A DNA stretch of 64,000 nt from Chitinophagaceae bacterium (GTDB taxonomy: Bacteria > Bacteroidota > Bacteroidia > Chitinophagales > Chitinophagaceae), in assembly GCA_947458275.1 (NCBI GenBank), contig CANGYR010000001.1:186001-250000 (forward strand). Reading direction: 5' to 3'. The notes under the pieces were generated by a model. It saw only the letters and a list, made by a program, of their open reading frames with translations, did not search any database and had not been told where the DNA came from. Shown here piece by piece: positions 54,015 to 63,039 of this stretch (position 1 is its first letter; each line of letters starts with the position of its first letter). Made by a program: the position numbers and the translations under genes.

Positions 54015-56384
54015 ATGCTTAAGAGAACGATTAAAAAAGTAGCGGTGCTAGGCAGCGGCGTCATGGGCAGCCGTATTGCCATGCATTTTGCCGGCACAGG
54101 CGTACCGGTTCTTTTACTCGATATTGCTTCCGAAGATGCAGCTCCATCGGAAAGAAATAAAATTGTCAACGAAGCAGTTGCAAGTGCGATCAAATCTTCC
54201 CCCTCTCCCGTTTTTCATAAAGATGTAATGCAGCACATCACTACCGGCAATTTCAGCGACAATATGCAGGATATAGCAGATGCCGACTGGATCATCGAAG
54301 TGGTAGTGGAAAGACTAGATATCAAGCAACAAATTTTTGAAGCCGTAGAAAAATTCCGCAAACCGGGCAGTCTGGTTAGCAGCAACACCTCAGGCATACC
54401 AATCAAGCTCATGGCCGAGGGACGTTCGGATGATTTTAAAAAACATTTTTGCGGTACACATTTTTTCAATCCGCCCAGGTACTTGCGTTTACTGGAAATT
54501 ATTCCAACTCCCTATACCGATAAAGAAGTTATTAGCTTTCTGATGCACTATGGAGATGTTTTTCTGGGTAAAAGCACCGTGCTCTGTAAAGATACTCCCG
54601 CATTCATCGCCAACAGAATCGGTGTGTTCTCCATCATGAATATTCTTCATGCTAAAGAAAAATTACAGTTAAGCATAGAAGAAATTGATGCGCTTACCGG
54701 TCCAATTATCGGCAGACCAAAATCGGCCACCTTCCGAACAGCAGATGTAGTGGGACTGGATACGCTGATTAAGGTAGCCAAAGGTGTGCATGATTTTTGT
54801 CCACATGACGAAGCCAAAGAAACCTTCGCTATTCCTTCCTGGATAAATAGCATGGCTGAAAAAAAACTGCTCGGCGATAAGACAGGCAGCGGGTTTTATA
54901 AGAAAGTAAAAAATAGCGACGGCTCGAAAGAAATACTTGTGCTGGATTCGAACAAGATGGAATATGTGGCAGCATCCAAACCAAGATTCAGTCTGCTCGA
55001 CAGCGCCAAAGCGATTGACAATATACCGGACAGACTAAAGTTGATGATGCAATCTGACGACAAGGCCGGAGCTTTCTACCGCAATTTTCATTACGGATTG
55101 TTCTCCTACATTTCCCATCGCATCCCCGAAATCAGCGATGATATCTATCAGATAGATGAAGCCATGAAGGCCGGATTCGGCTGGGAGATTGGGACTTTTG
55201 AAAGCTGGGATGCACTGGGTATTTCGAACACAGTAGATAAAATGAAAAAAGAAGGCTACAAAGTAGCTTCCTGGGTGGAGGAAATGCTTGCAAAAGGATA
55301 TAATCATTTTTACAAAATTTCAAATGGTAAGCGTCTATGCTATGACGTTATCTCCAAAGAATATAAAAACATACATGGCAATGACGCATTTATTGTCATG
55401 AAAAATTTTGACAACCAAACCATCTGGAAAAACAGCGCCTGCAGGACTTACCATTTGGGAGACGATGTAATTGGTCTGGAGTGGTCTACTAAAATGAACA
55501 ATATCGGAACTGAGGTATTGCAGGGTATTCAACAATCTATAGATATTGCAGAAAAAGGATACAAAGGACTGGTAATCGCCAACGAGGGTCCGCATTTTAG
55601 TTCGGGAGGAAATATCGGCATCATGTTTATGCTCGCTGCAGAACAGGAATTTGATGAAATGGATATGAGCATTCGTGTTTTTCAGAAATCTGTCATGCGC
55701 ATACGGTATTCATCCATTCCGGTGGTGGTAGCTCCTCATGGCCTTGCAATTGGCGGAGGTTGTGAAATATTGTTGCACGCCGACAAGGTAATAGCCGCTG
55801 CGGAGTCATACATCGGATTGGTAGAAACGGGCATAGGAATGATCCCTGCCGGAGCGGGCACAAAAGAATCCGTTCTGAGAAATTCAGATGAAACGCATGT
55901 AGGAGAGCCGGAAAATATACTTTTACAGAAAAGATTTCTTAACATCGCCATGGCAAAAGTATCCACTTCCGCTCACGAAGCATATGATTTGGGTATTTTA
56001 CGAAAAGGTACCGATGAAATATGCATGAATCTCAACCGAAGAATTGCCAGAGCCAAAAAATCTGTGATAGAACTTTTTGACAACGGATATGTGATGCCGG
56101 TGGAAAGAAAAAATATCAATGTGCAAGGAAGATCAGGATTAGGTTTGTTGTATACAGGCATCAATGCGATGCGAACGGCAAAATATGTCAGCGACCATGA
56201 TGTGTTGATTGCCAAAAAACTGGCTTATGTGATGTGCGGAGGAGATCTGAGTCAGCCGACAAAGGTTTCAGAGCAATACCTGCTCGATCTGGAAAGAGAA
56301 ACTTTTTTAAGCCTGGCTGCTGAAAGAAAAACCCAGGAAAGACTTCAGCATATGCTGAAAACAGGAAAGCCTTTGAGAAATTAA
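54015..56384 (+). CDS. FadB-like 3-hydroxyacyl-CoA dehydrogenase / enoyl-CoA hydratase
   Basis: A bifunctional fatty-acid beta-oxidation enzyme of 789 residues. The dehydrogenase part comes first: GSGVMGSRIAMHF (14-26) binds NAD, and the HFFNPPRYLRLLEIIPT block holds the catalytic His. A second 3HCDH domain follows (about 190-390). From about 430 comes the crotonase domain, with FSSGGNIGIMF as the oxyanion-hole region and GLAIGGGCEILLHAD. The order, dehydrogenase before hydratase, is the reverse of E. coli FadB and typical of Bacteroidota homologues. The thiolase partner is not in the window. Confidence 0.88.
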   Translation: MLKRTIKKVAVLGSGVMGSRIAMHFAGTGVPVLLLDIASEDAAPSERNKIVNEAVASAIKSSPSPVFHKDVMQHITTGNFSDNMQDIADADWIIEVVVERLDIKQQIFEAVEKFRKPGSLVSSNTSGIPIKLMAEGRSDDFKKHFCGTHFFNPPRYLRLLEIIPTPYTDKEVISFLMHYGDVFLGKSTVLCKDTPAFIANRIGVFSIMNILHAKEKLQLSIEEIDALTGPIIGRPKSATFRTADVVGLDTLIKVAKGVHDFCPHDEAKETFAIPSWINSMAEKKLLGDKTGSGFYKKVKNSDGSKEILVLDSNKMEYVAASKPRFSLLDSAKAIDNIPDRLKLMMQSDDKAGAFYRNFHYGLFSYISHRIPEISDDIYQIDEAMKAGFGWEIGTFESWDALGISNTVDKMKKEGYKVASWVEEMLAKGYNHFYKISNGKRLCYDVISKEYKNIHGNDAFIVMKNFDNQTIWKNSACRTYHLGDDVIGLEWSTKMNNIGTEVLQGIQQSIDIAEKGYKGLVIANEGPHFSSGGNIGIMFMLAAEQEFDEMDMSIRVFQKSVMRIRYSSIPVVVAPHGLAIGGGCEILLHADKVIAAAESYIGLVETGIGMIPAGAGTKESVLRNSDETHVGEPENILLQKRFLNIAMAKVSTSAHEAYDLGILRKGTDEICMNLNRRIARAKKSVIELFDNGYVMPVERKNINVQGRSGLGLLYTGINAMRTAKYVSDHDVLIAKKLAYVMCGGDLSQPTKVSEQYLLDLERETFLSLAAERKTQERLQHMLKTGKPLRN

Positions 56385-56405
56385 TAACCAATCGTATTTA
56401 AATAC

Positions 56406-57317
56406 ATGATCACCATCCCCCCCTATCTTCGTCCGGGAAATTGCATAGGCATTACCTGTCCCGCCGGCTATATGCCTGCTGAGAAAGCAAACAAATGTAT
56501 TGAGACATTACAAAGCTGGGGATTTGAAGTGATGGTAGGTAAAACGCTGGGCAGCGCATCAGACAATTATTTCAGCGGTACAGACGAAGAAAGAAGAGAT
56601 GAGTTACAAGCCATGCTTGATGATAAAAATATTCATGCGATATTATTTGGACGCGGCGGTTATGGTATGGGGAGAATTATTGACCAACTGAATTTTAAAA
56701 AATTTATCAAAAATCCGAAATGGCTCATCGGTTTCAGCGATATTACCATCCTGCACAGTCACATTCACAGCAACTTCAACATTGCCACTATACATGGCCC
56801 GATGGCAGGAGCTTTCAACAATATCGAATCTGACGATACCTATGTAAATTATTTACATAAAATCATCTCTGGTAAAAAAATAAGTTATTCGGCAGATCAT
56901 CACGCATTGAATAGAAAAGGCAGTGCAAAAGGGCAATTAGTTGGAGGGAATCTTGCCTTACTCGCAAATGCAACAGGAACAAAATCTGATGTAAATACTA
57001 AAAATAAAATCCTTTTTATTGAAGACGTCGGTGAGCTTTTATATAATGCAGACAGAATGCTTCACCAACTCAAAAGAAGCGGAAAATTCAGTAAAATCAA
57101 AGGTTTGATCATTGGAGGATTTACCGAAATGAAAGATACCGAAAGGCCTTTTGGCAAATCTATTGAAACAATAATAAGTGATTTGATTCAGGAGTTCAAC
57201 TTCCCTGTCTGTTATAATTTCCCTGTAAGCCACGACTTGAAAAATGTGCCTTTGAAAATTGGTATTGAATATGAGCTTAAAGTAGGAAAATCAAAAACTA
57301 TCCTTAAGGAATTATAA
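56406..57317 (+). CDS. LD-carboxypeptidase (S66), cytoplasmic form
   Basis: A 303-residue paralogue of the protein at 39848 without a signal peptide. It has GNCIGITCPAGYMPA, FGRGGYGMGRIIDQLN, GFSDITILHSH with the serine, FIEDVGELLY with the glutamate and FPVSHDLKN with the histidine, so all catalytic elements are there. It would cut recycled tetrapeptides after import. It is 21 nt behind the FadB-like gene. Confidence 0.9.
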   Translation: MITIPPYLRPGNCIGITCPAGYMPAEKANKCIETLQSWGFEVMVGKTLGSASDNYFSGTDEERRDELQAMLDDKNIHAILFGRGGYGMGRIIDQLNFKKFIKNPKWLIGFSDITILHSHIHSNFNIATIHGPMAGAFNNIESDDTYVNYLHKIISGKKISYSADHHALNRKGSAKGQLVGGNLALLANATGTKSDVNTKNKILFIEDVGELLYNADRMLHQLKRSGKFSKIKGLIIGGFTEMKDTERPFGKSIETIISDLIQEFNFPVCYNFPVSHDLKNVPLKIGIEYELKVGKSKTILKEL

Positions 57318-57325
57318 GAAAGTTA

Positions 57326-59317
57326 TCAATACTCATCGTCTTTATCCCAAATACGATTCAGCTTCAATGTACTTACCGGTGCAACCACGAGCGGGAATTT
57401 CTCTACCGCAACATTGCTTTGCTCCAATCCGAAACTTCTCTCTTCGCTTACGCTCAATTCTTTAAGCGTAAAGTAAGTTTTCATGATAAGTTCTTCGGTA
57501 AATGGCAACTCATTATCCTGACTTAAGAATTTCTCCATTACAATAAACTGGAAGTCGCCGACCACATTGTTTTTTTGCTGACTTTCATATCTGCTGGTAA
57601 CATTCACCTCTCTGTTGGCTACCAGATCTTCCACCACTTTTTTAAACATAAGATTTAATCGAGGCACTACACGAAAGCCCATTCTGAATTCTACTCTGAT
57701 GATATCGTTGGGAATGATGTGTTTAACTGAATACTCACAGGTATATGGATCATCAAGCGTTTGCACATGCATAAACCAGTATATATCTGCCCTCTTGGGC
57801 TTACCGCTTAAAATACTGTAAATGATTTTATGCTCAATTTCTTTTGGATTGTTTGCACCGGTGAGATACACCAGGTGGGTAGCGTACTTAGGAACTGAAT
57901 TATCATTACTCAATTCTTCCAGTTTGGGAATATAATCTTCCACTCTTACAAATTCCACATAACGGTTTTTGATTTTCTTAGCTCTATACCAGACATACAT
58001 TACCAGAAATAATCCGCCGCCAATAATGAGTGTAATAAAACCTCCGTGAACAAATTTATCCATCAACGCAATCAGATAGGCAAACTCAACAGCGAGATAT
58101 GAAATTAGGAAAATGTAAATGATAAAAGGTTTAACCCTGTGAAGCACCAGATAATTGGCAAACAAAATAGTGGTCATAATCATCGTAGTGATAATAGCCA
58201 GACCATAAGCGGCCTCCATTTTACCACTCTCACGGAAGTACAATACTACTCCCACGCAACCTGCATAAAGCAGATAGTTGATGCCGGGTATAAAAATTTG
58301 TCCCTTGGCTTCAGTGGGGAATTTAATTTTCATTTTAGGCCATAGCGTCAATCGAATGGCTTCACTGATCAGCGTAAAAGACCCTGAAACCAATGCCTGA
58401 CTGGCGATAATGGCGGCAGAGGTTGCAATGATTACACCAGGAACAATGAACCAATGCGGCATTAAATCATAAAATGCATTGATGCCCAAAGAATTGATGG
58501 TTTCATTGTCTAGCAAACGACCTGAATGATTTTTCAATAAACTGGCGCCTTGTCCGAAATAGTTTATTACCAGACTGGCTTTTACAAATATCCAGGATAC
58601 ACGAATGTTTCCCCTTCCGCAGTGCCCCAAATCGCTGTAAAGCGCTTCGGCTCCTGTAGTACAAAGAAATATTGCGCCCAATAACCAAAATCCATTTTTA
58701 TAGGTAACTAGGAAATGAATGGCGTGGTATGGATTCAACGCATGAAAAACTCTGAAGTTATCGGAAATATGAATTAATCCTAAAACAGCAAGCATTGCAA
58801 ACCAGGTAGCCATGAAAGGCCCGAAGAGTTTTCCTATTGATGAAGTCCCAAATTGCTGGGCGAAGAAAAAAATACTGATGATCCCTATAACCAAATACAC
58901 AACAGTATCCTGACTCATCCCTCTGAAATTCTCAAGTTCTTTCAACCCTTCTATGGAAGAGGTGATGGAGATGGGTGGCGTAATAATTCCATCTGCTAAC
59001 AAAGCCGCTCCTCCGAGCATGGCAGGGAATACTAGCCATTTCTTTCTTCTGCGCACAAGCGCAAACAAAGAAAATATCCCTCCCTCTCCTTTATTGTCAG
59101 CGCGAAGCACCAGTATTACATACTTTAGAGTAGTCTGCAGTGTAATAGTCCAGAAGATAAGAGACAATGTGCCAATGATTAAATCTTCACTGATTACCCT
59201 GCCTTTGATAATGGAATTGAATACATATAATGGAGATGTACCGATATCACCGTAGATGATTCCGAAGGCAACCAACAGGCCTGCGGCGGTTACCTTGTTA
59301 AGATTTTGCTTTCCCAC
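57326..59317 (-). CDS. kup: Kup-type potassium uptake protein
   Basis: A proton-coupled potassium importer of 663 residues. The start is typical, with LLVAFGIIYGDIGTSPLYVF, followed by KYVILVLRADNKGEGGIFSLFAL and LGDGI-like LLADGIITPPISITSS. About twelve membrane segments fill 1-430, and a cytoplasmic C-terminal domain follows. Convergent to the S66 gene with a gap of 8 nt. No regulator or riboswitch is seen; the 5' gap toward ftsZ is about 210 nt. Confidence 0.93.
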   Translation of the reverse strand: MGKQNLNKVTAAGLLVAFGIIYGDIGTSPLYVFNSIIKGRVISEDLIIGTLSLIFWTITLQTTLKYVILVLRADNKGEGGIFSLFALVRRRKKWLVFPAMLGGAALLADGIITPPISITSSIEGLKELENFRGMSQDTVVYLVIGIISIFFFAQQFGTSSIGKLFGPFMATWFAMLAVLGLIHISDNFRVFHALNPYHAIHFLVTYKNGFWLLGAIFLCTTGAEALYSDLGHCGRGNIRVSWIFVKASLVINYFGQGASLLKNHSGRLLDNETINSLGINAFYDLMPHWFIVPGVIIATSAAIIASQALVSGSFTLISEAIRLTLWPKMKIKFPTEAKGQIFIPGINYLLYAGCVGVVLYFRESGKMEAAYGLAIITTMIMTTILFANYLVLHRVKPFIIYIFLISYLAVEFAYLIALMDKFVHGGFITLIIGGGLFLVMYVWYRAKKIKNRYVEFVRVEDYIPKLEELSNDNSVPKYATHLVYLTGANNPKEIEHKIIYSILSGKPKRADIYWFMHVQTLDDPYTCEYSVKHIIPNDIIRVEFRMGFRVVPRLNLMFKKVVEDLVANREVNVTSRYESQQKNNVVGDFQFIVMEKFLSQDNELPFTEELIMKTYFTLKELSVSEERSFGLEQSNVAVEKFPLVVAPVSTLKLNRIWDKDDEY

Positions 59318-59446
59318 TGAGAAAATTTTTCATTGTGCTGAAGAAACACTTGGAATTTCGACATACAAATGTATAAGGAAATGGCCTATAATTAAACGAA
59401 ACTTAAAAATATATTTGATAGTAAATGGGAATACAATTTAAATAAT

Positions 59447-59472
59447 GAAAAACCCCTTCCGGAAGGAAGGGG
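59447..59472 (-). terminator. Intrinsic terminator behind ftsZ
   Basis: CCCCTTCC pairs with GGAAGGGG around a 4-nt loop at 59453-59472. On the minus strand it is followed by TTTTTC. It is about 55 nt after the ftsZ stop and would end the ftsQ-ftsA-ftsZ transcript. Confidence 0.8.
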
Positions 59473-59526
59473 CTTCATACAAACAATAATTACAAATACA
59501 AATGTAGAAACGATTCATATATTGAG

Positions 59527-61485
59527 TTAATCGGGCTTTTTTCCGTCTAAATAGTTATTGATAGAACTTATTTCAGCTTGATTTTTATCATTCGACTTCA
59601 CGGTGTAATTGCTGTAAAAAGATTCCACGTCTGCAATCTGGTTGTGAATGTCCATATTACGACGGAGGTATGCCGGAACTGTTTCAAACTCACTATTCGG
59701 ATCAGCTGCGGTGTTGAAAGATAAATTTCGCAATTTCGCAATCCTTTCCTTAGCCCGGCGCCTTAGCTCTTCTGTTTCGTCCTGCAAAGCAGGTTCCTCA
59801 ACAGAGGTATTAATGTTTGGCTGAGTTTGCTGTACAACCGGTTCCTCCGTCGCATTCTGTGGATCTTTAACTACCAGTTGCATTTCAAATACAGACTCGT
59901 CATTCTGTGCTGATATCTGCAAAGGCAGCGATTCTTCTTTAGTATTGGATTCTTGGTTTTTTGGTAATTCCTCTACATAAATCTGTGCAGGTTTTACCAG
60001 GAAGCCCCCCGACGAAAGGGAGTTTCCATTGCTAGCATCTTCTGTTTGTTCTATTATTGCTTTAGGTTCATTGACTGTTTCAATATTAGCTATCACTTCA
60101 GGTTGCTTGGCCACGAGTTCATCAAATTCAATGATACAAGCCGGCATCTGGTCTAAAGAAGATGATATCTCAAAGAAAATAGGTGTTTCAGTATCTGATT
60201 TTTCTTCTACTGTCACCGGCTCCGGTGCCTGCTCTGCAACCGTTTCATTTACTTCAGTGATGGTTAAAATCAACGGCTCTTCTTCTTTAAGAACAAACTC
60301 AACCGGAGCAGATACAACCTCTTGTTGAACTGAGTTGTTATCTTCTTTTAATTCACTGTCAACATTAATTTGAGCTGTCGGTTCTGCATCTACAGTTTTT
60401 AGTTCCGTGGATGCTTCAGTCTTACTTACTACCGGAGTTACACCTGAAGGCAATTCTAACTGCACTACTATTTTATCTTCCTCATCTTTTGATTTTCTTT
60501 CAGTAGCAAGGAAAGGATCTTTCTCTTCAAATCCTGTAGCTATCAATGTAATTCCAATCTGTGTGCCCAATGTATTGTCGTAGCCCAAACCAAGGATAAC
60601 GTCAGTATCTTCTCCTGCTTGTTTCAATAAAATATCCTGGATAATTTCCACCTCATCCATAGTAAACTCATTTTCTCCTTCTGCAGAATTAATGTTGATG
60701 AGTATCCATCTTGCCCCTCTGATATCGCTGTCATTCAACAGCGGTGAATTCATGGCATTTTCTATGGCTATCTGAGCCCTGTTCTCTCCTTCAGCAGTTG
60801 CGCTTCCGAGAATGGCCACACCACCATTTCTCATCACGGTACAAACATCTGCAAAGTCAACGTTAATCTGACCGGTACTATTGATAACATCAGTGATACA
60901 TTTTGCAGCAGTGGCAAGTACATTGTCTGCTCTGCCAAATGCTTCTTTCATTTTCAGATTGCCATACTGGTGACGCAATTTGTCATTACTGATGACCAGC
61001 AATGTATCAACATGATTTTTTAATAGATTGATACCTTCCATTGCCTGAGCTACTCTTTTTTTACCTTCATAGGCAAACGGAGTAGTTACAATACCAACAG
61101 TCAGAATATCAAGTTCTTTACAGATTTTTGCAATGATGGGAGCACCGCCAGTTCCGGTACCACCGCCCATTCCGGCAGTGATAAAGGCCATTTTCGTGTT
61201 TACTTCCAGAATGCGTTTGATTTCTTCCAGACTTTCTTCAGTTGCCTGTCTGCCAATAGCAGGATTAGCTCCGGCACCCAAACCCTGAGTAAGATGCGGC
61301 CCCAGCTGAATTTTATTGGGGACCTTACTTTGGGCGATGGCCTGAGAATCCGTATTGCATATAATGAAATTGACACCTTCAATATTTTGCGAAAACATAT
61401 GATTGACTGCATTGCTTCCGCCGCCACCGACACCAATTACCTTGATGATGGAGGATTGTTCTTTGGGCAAATCAAAATGAATCAT
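59527..61485 (-). CDS. ftsZ: Cell-division GTPase FtsZ with a long acidic tail
   Basis: Tubulin-like protein that forms the Z ring. The GTPase core (1-320) has GGGGSNAVNHM (20-30) and the tubulin signature GGGTGTGG (107-114). The whole is 652 residues, much longer than the 380 or so of E. coli; the extra part (about 330-600) is a linker rich in Glu, Val, Thr and Pro, with blocks such as EEEPLILTITEV. The C-terminal peptide is TVPAYLRRNMDIHN, which resembles the partner-binding tip of Bacteroidota FtsZ, and ends a further 40 residues on. It is 99 nt after ftsA. Confidence 0.96.
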   Translation of the reverse strand: MIHFDLPKEQSSIIKVIGVGGGGSNAVNHMFSQNIEGVNFIICNTDSQAIAQSKVPNKIQLGPHLTQGLGAGANPAIGRQATEESLEEIKRILEVNTKMAFITAGMGGGTGTGGAPIIAKICKELDILTVGIVTTPFAYEGKKRVAQAMEGINLLKNHVDTLLVISNDKLRHQYGNLKMKEAFGRADNVLATAAKCITDVINSTGQINVDFADVCTVMRNGGVAILGSATAEGENRAQIAIENAMNSPLLNDSDIRGARWILININSAEGENEFTMDEVEIIQDILLKQAGEDTDVILGLGYDNTLGTQIGITLIATGFEEKDPFLATERKSKDEEDKIVVQLELPSGVTPVVSKTEASTELKTVDAEPTAQINVDSELKEDNNSVQQEVVSAPVEFVLKEEEPLILTITEVNETVAEQAPEPVTVEEKSDTETPIFFEISSSLDQMPACIIEFDELVAKQPEVIANIETVNEPKAIIEQTEDASNGNSLSSGGFLVKPAQIYVEELPKNQESNTKEESLPLQISAQNDESVFEMQLVVKDPQNATEEPVVQQTQPNINTSVEEPALQDETEELRRRAKERIAKLRNLSFNTAADPNSEFETVPAYLRRNMDIHNQIADVESFYSNYTVKSNDKNQAEISSINNYLDGKKPD

Positions 61486-61584
61486 TTTTATGAATTTGTG
61501 GGTTAGTAAGTATTGAATTTATTATTGTTGATTTTAATGGATTTTATACCTTAATAATTAATTTGTAATAATACAATGAATTCA

Positions 61585-62988
61585 TCAATTGAACTTAACA
61601 TCTTGTTCCTCTTCTGTGAATAAATCAATTATGTTCTTTTTAAAAGAATCCATAAGCTGCTTGATTGTCTTGATTCGACCCCCGATTTTCACTCCACCAT
61701 CTCCATCAGGATGCCCTGTTTCATTTGAAGGGGTGCCGACAGGAACTTTACCGTCTTCAACCTCTACTTCTTCTTCCGTTTTTTCTTTTACTTTCACCAA
61801 AACAGTATCAGAATTATTCATTTTATTCTCATAGTCATTATACCCCTTCAAGATCAGGCCTATACAGGTACTATACATAGGCATGGAAAGTTCCTCTTTG
61901 TAATCGCCGGTAAGGTGTTCATTCGGATAGCCGATTCTTGCGTTCAAACCGGTTGAATATTCGGTCAGTTGCAACAAATGTTTCAATTGAGAACCTCCAC
62001 CGGTAAGTATGATTCCTCCATTGAGCATTCTGCTGTCCAAGCCAACTTGCTTCAAATGATAGGAAATAAAATCAAGAATTTCGCTCATTCTCGCCTGGAT
62101 AATATTAGCCAGATTTTTAACAGAAATCTGACGAGGAGCCATCCCTCTCAATCCAGGTATTGTAATGAAAACATTAGATTTTGCTTCATCGCTCAATGCA
62201 CTTCCAAACTGAACTTTCATTGCCTCAGCATGCGTTTTTAAAACACCCAGACCTGCTTTGATGTCATTGGTGATGTTTTCACCTCCAAACGGAATAACTG
62301 CAGTGTATCTCAATACACCCTCATAAAATACTGCCAGATCGGTAGTACCACCACCAATATCCACAATGGCTACCCCTGCTTCAAGATCCTGATCGGTCAT
62401 AACAGCCGCTGCAGATGCAAGCGGTTGCAATACCAGGTCTTTTGATTTCAATCCTGACTTCTCCACGCTTCTATTGATATTGCGTATGGCATTTTTATCT
62501 CCTGTAATGATATGGAAGTTAGCTCCAACTTTTACGCCCCTGCATCCAATAGGATTAGAAATGTTAGGGAAGTTGTCAATGGTAAAATGCTGAGGAATGA
62601 CATCGATGATCTGGTCACTCATAGGAATATAAGTCCTGTACTGATCTTTCACCAAGCGCTCAATTTCATCATACCTGATTTCTTCATCATTGTCTCTTAC
62701 AATATCTCCTCTTGTCTGCAAACTCTTTACGTGCTGACCGGCGATACCAACATACACCTCTTCAATTTTTAATGCAGGATTATCTTCATAACACTTGGCA
62801 AGAGCCATTTCAATGGCTTTAATGGTCTGGTCAATGTTCAACACCATCCCATGCTGAACACCATTGCTGTTAGCCCTTCCAAAGCCAAGAATTTCTAATT
62901 TGCCGTATTCGTTTTTACGACCGGCGATTGCTGCGATTTTTGTAGTGCCTATATCTAAGCCTACAATAATTGGATTTTCCTGATTCAT
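61585..62988 (-). CDS. ftsA: Cell-division protein FtsA
   Basis: Actin-like membrane tether of FtsZ. The 467-residue protein has the phosphate-1 motif VGLDIGTTKIAAIAG, the phosphate-2 motif VDIGGGTTDLAVF, and the adenosine motif IILTGGGSQLKHL. The SHS2 (1C) domain is in the first half. A Gly/Glu-rich insertion (about 405-445) precedes the C-terminal amphipathic helix, seen as KQLMDSFKKNIIDLF, that binds the membrane. It lies between ftsQ and ftsZ in the usual order. Confidence 0.95.
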   Translation of the reverse strand: MNQENPIIVGLDIGTTKIAAIAGRKNEYGKLEILGFGRANSNGVQHGMVLNIDQTIKAIEMALAKCYEDNPALKIEEVYVGIAGQHVKSLQTRGDIVRDNDEEIRYDEIERLVKDQYRTYIPMSDQIIDVIPQHFTIDNFPNISNPIGCRGVKVGANFHIITGDKNAIRNINRSVEKSGLKSKDLVLQPLASAAAVMTDQDLEAGVAIVDIGGGTTDLAVFYEGVLRYTAVIPFGGENITNDIKAGLGVLKTHAEAMKVQFGSALSDEAKSNVFITIPGLRGMAPRQISVKNLANIIQARMSEILDFISYHLKQVGLDSRMLNGGIILTGGGSQLKHLLQLTEYSTGLNARIGYPNEHLTGDYKEELSMPMYSTCIGLILKGYNDYENKMNNSDTVLVKVKEKTEEEVEVEDGKVPVGTPSNETGHPDGDGGVKIGGRIKTIKQLMDSFKKNIIDLFTEEEQDVKFN

Positions 62989-63039
62989 AAATTGAGATTT
63001 GTATTTGTTTGTATGTTTTTGGTTTGTTAAATTTTATTT

